Assembly: GCA_016742175.1 (NCBI GenBank) | Contig: JACVCH010000014.1 | Coordinates: forward strand, 45,357-109,356 | From: Rhizobiaceae bacterium | GTDB taxonomy: Bacteria > Pseudomonadota > Alphaproteobacteria > Rhizobiales > Rhizobiaceae | Direction of reading: 5' to 3' | Length of the DNA stretch: 64,000 nucleotides | Part shown: piece by piece, positions 60,359-64,000 of the stretch | Position numbering within the stretch: the first letter of the stretch is position 1 | Layout: each line of letters starts with the position of its first letter | Notes under the pieces: model-generated | The model's input: only the letters and a program-made list of their open reading frames with translations | Told to the model about the DNA's origin: nothing | The model's database searches: none | Program-made: the position numbers and the translations under genes

Positions 60359-62013
60359 CCATGCTGGAAGCCGATTACGTCATCGTCGGTTCGGGGTCAG
60401 CCGGCGCCGCCATGGCCTACCGTCTGTCGGAGGACGGCAGGAACTCGGTCGTGGTCATCGAATATGGCGGCACCGACATCGGCCCCTTCATCCAGATGCC
60501 GGCCGCCCTCTCCTTCCCGATGAATATGAGCCTCTACGATTGGGGCTTCGAAAGCGAGGCGGAGACGCATCTGGGCGGGCGCAAGCTCGCCACGCCGCGC
60601 GGCAAGGTGCTCGGCGGCTCATCCTCGATCAACGGCATGGTCTATGTGCGCGGCCACGCGCGCGACTTCGACCATTGGGCGGACGAAGGCGCGGCCGGCT
60701 GGGCCTATGCCGACGTCCTTCCCTATTTCAAGCGCATGGAAACCGCCCATGGCGGCGAAGAGGGCTGGCGCGGCACCGACGGGCCTATGCACGTCAAGCG
60801 CGGCCCGCGCCGCAACCCGCTCTACGCCGCCTTCGTCGAGGCAGGCCGGCAGGCCGGGTTCGAGGCGACGGAGGACTATAACGGCTCCAAGCAGGAAGGC
60901 TTCGGCGCGATGGAGCAGACCATCCATCACGGCCGCCGCTGGTCCACCGCCAACGCCTATCTGCGCCCTGCCCTCAAGCGCCCGAACGTCAGTCTCGTCA
61001 ATGGCTTCGTGCGCCGTATTGTCATCGAGAATCAGCGCGCCACCGGCGTCGAGTTCGAAGCCCGCCGGCAGATCCGGTTCGTCCGGGCGAAGCGCGAAGT
61101 CATCATCGCCGCCTCGTCGATCAATTCGCCCAAGCTCTTGATGCTGTCGGGCATCGGGCCAGCCGCCCATCTGGCGCAGCACGGCATCAAGGTGATCGCC
61201 GACCGGCCGGGCGTCGGGGCGAACCTGCAGGATCACATGGAGCTCTACATCCAGCAGGAAGCGACCAAGCCGATCACGCTCTATTCCAAGCTCAACCTCT
61301 TCTCCAAGGCCCTGATCGGCGCCGAATGGCTGTTCTTCAAGTCCGGGCTCGGCGCATCGAACCATTTCGAGGCCGCCGCCTTCCTGCGCTCAAGGGCGGG
61401 CGTCGAGTATCCCGACATCCAGTATCACTTCCTTCCCGTCGCCATCCGCTACGACGGCAAGGCGGCGGCGAAGTCGCACGGCTTCCAGGCCCATGTCGGG
61501 CCGATGCGCTCGAAGTCGCGCGGCTCGGTGACCCTGCGCTCGCCCGACCCGCACGAAAAGCCGGTCATCCGCTTCAACTACATGTCGCATCCCGACGACT
61601 GGACGGATTTCCGCCATTGCATCCGCCTAACGCGCGAGATCTTCGGCCAGACCGCATTCGACGATTTCCGCGGCCGCGAAATCTCGCCCGGCGTGGATGT
61701 GACCAGCGACGAGGCGCTCGACGCCTTCATCCGCGATCACGCCGAAAGCGCCTACCATCCCTGCGGGACCTGCCGTATGGGCCGGGCCGACGATCCCCAC
61801 GCAGTCGTCGATCCCGAATGCCGCGTCATCGGCGTCGACGGCCTGCGCGTCGCCGATTCATCGATCTTCCCGCGCATCACCAACGGCAACCTCAACGCGC
61901 CGTCGATCATGGTCGGCGAAAAGGCGGCAGACCACATTCTCGGCCGCCAGCCCCTCAGCCCGTCCAACCAGGAGCCGTGGATCAATCCGAACTGGGAGAC
62001 GTCCGACCGCTAG
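60355..62013 (+). CDS. betA: Choline dehydrogenase (GMC oxidoreductase)
   Basis: 552 aa FAD enzyme that oxidises choline to betaine aldehyde at the membrane. ATG at 60355 overlaps the betC stop (ATGA). Rossmann motif [40 protein letters not shown], the substrate His/Cys region HPCGTCRMG and [19 protein letters not shown] at the C-terminus. Ordered after betC; a small membrane protein gene follows before betB. Confidence 0.96.
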   Translation: MTMLEADYVIVGSGSAGAAMAYRLSEDGRNSVVVIEYGGTDIGPFIQMPAALSFPMNMSLYDWGFESEAETHLGGRKLATPRGKVLGGSSSINGMVYVRGHARDFDHWADEGAAGWAYADVLPYFKRMETAHGGEEGWRGTDGPMHVKRGPRRNPLYAAFVEAGRQAGFEATEDYNGSKQEGFGAMEQTIHHGRRWSTANAYLRPALKRPNVSLVNGFVRRIVIENQRATGVEFEARRQIRFVRAKREVIIAASSINSPKLLMLSGIGPAAHLAQHGIKVIADRPGVGANLQDHMELYIQQEATKPITLYSKLNLFSKALIGAEWLFFKSGLGASNHFEAAAFLRSRAGVEYPDIQYHFLPVAIRYDGKAAAKSHGFQAHVGPMRSKSRGSVTLRSPDPHEKPVIRFNYMSHPDDWTDFRHCIRLTREIFGQTAFDDFRGREISPGVDVTSDEALDAFIRDHAESAYHPCGTCRMGRADDPHAVVDPECRVIGVDGLRVADSSIFPRITNGNLNAPSIMVGEKAADHILGRQPLSPSNQEPWINPNWETSDR

Positions 62014-62076
62014 GCGAACACGTCAAACCGCAGTATGCCGACGACATTGCAACCATCCGTCTCAAGGCAACGCACT

Positions 62077-62223
62077 ATGCAGAAGAACCAGCTCTACATG
62101 ATCGTCGGAGCGCTCGCCGTCGTCGTCATCGGCCTCGGCATCTATGTCTACCAGGAGGAAAGCCAGCCGGATGGCGTCGAAATCCGGCTCGACGAGTCCG
62201 GCGTCTCGGTCGAGCAGAACTAG
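62077..62223 (+). CDS. Small single-helix membrane protein between betA and betB
   Basis: 48 aa from the ATG at 62077. A short polar start MQKNQLYM, one membrane helix (about residues 7-25), then a polar tail [20 protein letters not shown]. Similar tiny membrane proteins are common in rhizobia in my recollection, not only beside bet genes. Here it sits inside the bet transcript, 63 bp after betA and 19 bp before betB. Function unknown. Confidence 0.65.
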   Translation: MQKNQLYMIVGALAVVVIGLGIYVYQEESQPDGVEIRLDESGVSVEQN

Positions 62224-62242
62224 CCAATACGAGGAGCAAGGT

Positions 62243-63709
62243 GTGAAAGCCCAGCCGCAAGCATCGCATTTCATCAATGGCCGCTTCGTCGAGGACGAGG
62301 GCGGACGGGCGATCGAGGTCGTCTATCCCGCCACCGGCGAGGTGATCGCGAAGCTTCACGCCGCCACGCCCAACATCGTCGAGCTGGCCGTCGAGGCGGC
62401 CCGCTCGGCACAGTGCGAATGGGCCCGCCTCAAGCCGATCGAGCGCGGGCGAATCCTGCGCAAGGCCGCCGATCTCCTGCGCGCCCGTAACGACGAATTG
62501 TCGCGCCTCGAGACGCTCGACACAGGCAAGGCGATCCAGGAAACGCTCGTCGCCGACGCCTCCTCGGCTGCCGACGCGCTCGAATATCTCGGTTCCGTCG
62601 TCGCCGGCTTCAATGGCGAGTTCATCGAGCTCGGCGGCCCCTTTGCCTACACCCGGCGCGAGCCGCTCGGCGTGTGCGTCGGCATCGGCGCCTGGAACTA
62701 TCCGATCCAGATTGCGGCCTGGAAATCCGCGCCCGCGCTCGCCATGGGCAATGCGATGGTCTTCAAGCCGTCCGAGACGACGCCGCTTTCCGCGCTTGCC
62801 CTGGCAGAACTCTACATCGAGGCCGGCCTGCCCGCCGGGCTCTTCAACGTCGTCCAGGGCTATGGCGACGTCGGCGCCGCCCTCGTTTCCCACGAACATG
62901 TCGACAAGGTTTCGCTCACCGGCTCCGTGCCGACCGGCAAAAAGGTCATGGCCTTGGCCGGCGAGCATATGAAGCACGCCACGATGGAGCTCGGCGGCAA
63001 GTCGCCGCTCATCGTCTTCGACGACGCGCATCTGGAAAACGCCATCGGCGGCGCCATGCTCGGCAATTTCTATTCCACCGGCCAGGTCTGCTCCAACGGC
63101 ACCCGCGTCTTCGTCCAGGACGGCGTCTACGACCGCTTCCTCGACCGCCTCGCCGCTCGCGCCAAGACCATCCGCCTCGGCGATCCGCTCGATCCCGACA
63201 CCCAGATGGGCCCGATGGCGAGCCGCGCGCAGTTCGACAAGGTGATGGAGCATATCCGGATCGGCCGCGACGAGGATCGCGCCCGCCTCCTCACCGGCGG
63301 CAGCGCGCCCACCATGCAGGGCTTCGAAGGCGGCAATTTCATCGAGCCGACCGTCTTCGCCGACGTCACCGACACCATGCGCATAGCCCGCGAGGAGATC
63401 TTCGGCCCGGTCATGAGCGTGCTGCGCTTTTCCGGCGAGGACGAGGTGATCGCCCGCGCCAACGACACGCCGTTCGGTCTCGCGGCCGGCGTCTTCACCG
63501 CCGACCTGTCCCGCGGCCACCGCGTCGTCGGCCAGTTGCAGGCCGGCACCTGCTGGATCAATGCCTACAATCTCACGCCCGTCGAAATGCCCTTCGGCGG
63601 CGTCAAGCAGTCCGGCATCGGCCGCGAGAACGCCCTTGCCGCGCTCAGCCATTACAGCCAGGTCAAGTCGGTTTATGTCGAGACGGGAGACGTTGCGTCA
63701 CCCTACTAG
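62243..63709 (+). CDS. betB: Betaine-aldehyde dehydrogenase
   Basis: 488 aa NAD-dependent enzyme that makes glycine betaine. Start GTG at 62243 with GAGGAG about 8 nt upstream. Aldehyde dehydrogenase features: [30 protein letters not shown], catalytic Glu249 in MELGGKSP and Cys283 in [13 protein letters not shown], and [13 protein letters not shown] near the end. It completes the choline-sulfate to glycine betaine pathway with betC and betA. Confidence 0.97.
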   Translation: MKAQPQASHFINGRFVEDEGGRAIEVVYPATGEVIAKLHAATPNIVELAVEAARSAQCEWARLKPIERGRILRKAADLLRARNDELSRLETLDTGKAIQETLVADASSAADALEYLGSVVAGFNGEFIELGGPFAYTRREPLGVCVGIGAWNYPIQIAAWKSAPALAMGNAMVFKPSETTPLSALALAELYIEAGLPAGLFNVVQGYGDVGAALVSHEHVDKVSLTGSVPTGKKVMALAGEHMKHATMELGGKSPLIVFDDAHLENAIGGAMLGNFYSTGQVCSNGTRVFVQDGVYDRFLDRLAARAKTIRLGDPLDPDTQMGPMASRAQFDKVMEHIRIGRDEDRARLLTGGSAPTMQGFEGGNFIEPTVFADVTDTMRIAREEIFGPVMSVLRFSGEDEVIARANDTPFGLAAGVFTADLSRGHRVVGQLQAGTCWINAYNLTPVEMPFGGVKQSGIGRENALAALSHYSQVKSVYVETGDVASPY

Positions 63710-63743
63710 CGCAGGCTTTTGGACCGAAAGGCGGATGCAGCCC

Positions 63744-63771
63744 TTGCGGGCCTCTGCAACCCCGGTTATAA
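63744..63771 (+). promoter_or_regulatory. Candidate promoter of tRNA-Pro
   Basis: TTGCGG (63744-63749), a 16-bp spacer and TTATAA (63766-63771), 16 bp before the tRNA. It is plausible by spacing and position only. Confidence 0.4.
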
Positions 63772-63787
63772 GGCCGCCGTCTGGTCG

Positions 63788-63864
63788 CGGAGTGTAGCGC
63801 AGCCTGGTAGCGCACCTCGTTCGGGACGAGGGGGTCGCAGGTTCAAATCCTGCCACTCCGACCA
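63788..63864 (+). tRNA. tRNA-Pro (anticodon CGG)
   Basis: 77-nt cloverleaf: acceptor CGGAGTG/CACTCCG, D-arm with GCGCAGCCTGGTAGCGC, anticodon stem CCTCG/CGAGG with loop TTCGGGA (anticodon CGG at 63822-63824), T-arm GCAGG-TTCAAAT-CCTGC, discriminator A and encoded CCA. All stems pair. It reads CCG codons, frequent in this GC-rich genome. Confidence 0.96.
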
Positions 63865-63873
63865 TAGACACCC

Positions 63874-64000
63874 TGTACGACCCGGAGACATGGGTAACAG
63901 TTTGTACCTAAGACATGGGTGACAACCTCGTGCCGAACGGGTTGTCGATGGTCTGCAAGGTCCTCTGTTCCAGGTCGATGTATCCGAGATCATAGTGCAT
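63874..64000. mobile_element. IS481-family insertion sequence, 3' end (runs off window)
   Basis: Just after the tRNA the sequence shows the GGAGACATGGGTAACAG and TAAGACATGGGTGACAAC repeats, similar to terminal sequences I associate with IS481 elements, and a minus-strand coding end. The exact end, probably near TGTACGACCCGG (63874), and the target duplication cannot be set because only one end is in the window. Confidence 0.7.
63908..64000 (-). CDS. IS481-family transposase, C-terminal end (partial)
   Basis: An open minus-strand frame of 30 codons plus stop ends ...YDLGYIDLEQRTLQTIDNPF then GTRLSPMS, the usual C-terminus of IS481-type transposases as I recall them. The rest lies beyond the window, including the DDE core. 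It overlaps the GACATGGGTGAC repeat near the element end. Confidence 0.75.
   Translation of the reverse strand: MHYDLGYIDLEQRTLQTIDNPFGTRLSPMS

Noticed and set aside
63865..64000. Genomic-island boundary at tRNA-Pro
   Set aside because: Only an IS481 end is visible; no integrase or duplicated tRNA end lies in the window.

Overview
The window is a high-GC chromosomal segment of an alphaproteobacterium, most likely a member of the Hyphomicrobiales (rhizobial/Phyllobacteriaceae-like). The pointers are a feuN-feuP-feuQ-type locus, a MucR/Ros regulator with the rhizobial C-x2-D-x9-H-x3-H zinc finger, a seven-gene Pha/Mrp antiporter operon, a cycHJKL-type cytochrome c maturation operon, an RcGTA-type gene transfer agent cluster and a bet operon that includes choline sulfatase. 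Gene density is high, many start and stop codons overlap (ATGA), and base composition looks uniform to the eye. I ran no searches; names rest on recognised motifs, lengths and gene order.

Region 1 (1-10.8 kb, minus strand): a sensor kinase (cut by the edge) and its response regulator, a two-PDZ DegP/HtrA protease with a clear terminator, the ccmI-ccmE-ccmF-ccmH operon, an outer-membrane lipoprotein, then feuQ, feuP and a small exported protein in the position of FeuN. Region 2 (10.9-25.2 kb, minus strand): a complete gene transfer agent structural cluster (terminase, portal, protease, capsid, head-tail connectors, tail tube, tape measure, baseplate and tail-fibre proteins), with a near-consensus promoter, a strong terminator just after the capsid gene, an apparently split small-terminase gene and a small holin-like gene at the end. 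Region 3 (25.4-36.4 kb): penicillin-binding protein 1a, DUF1214/DUF1254 membrane proteins, DUF2336, DUF1491, peptidoglycan-binding protein, a membrane PAS histidine kinase, DUF5330, SufE, a DnaA-domain-like/DUF6456 pair and MucR. Region 4 (36.7-42.6 kb): phaA-phaG K+/H+ (Na+/H+) antiporter. Region 5 (42.7-58.1 kb): mostly single metabolic or stress genes: MsrB, S9 oligopeptidase, two periplasmic cytochromes c, Fe/Mn superoxide dismutase, class IV aminotransferase, haloacid dehalogenase, L,D-transpeptidase, HerA-like ATPase, B12-domain-less methylmalonyl-CoA mutase homologue, Rhizobium-type asparaginase, DUF3750, and an SDR/thiolase pair. Region 6 (58.1-64 kb): betI-betC-betA-(48-aa membrane protein)-betB for making glycine betaine from choline-O-sulfate and choline, then tRNA-Pro(CGG) and the end of an IS481-family insertion sequence.

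Palindromic repeats are conspicuous. Large inverted-repeat elements lie between convergent gene pairs (45.3, 50.6, 53.9 and 55.9-56.2 kb), a 111-bp element with compensatory stem changes lies at the 3' ends of mucR and the aminotransferase gene, and a further palindrome has been captured as the C-terminus of BetI. The most interesting items are the gene transfer agent cluster with its control signals and split terminase gene, and the covarying 111-bp 3'-end element.
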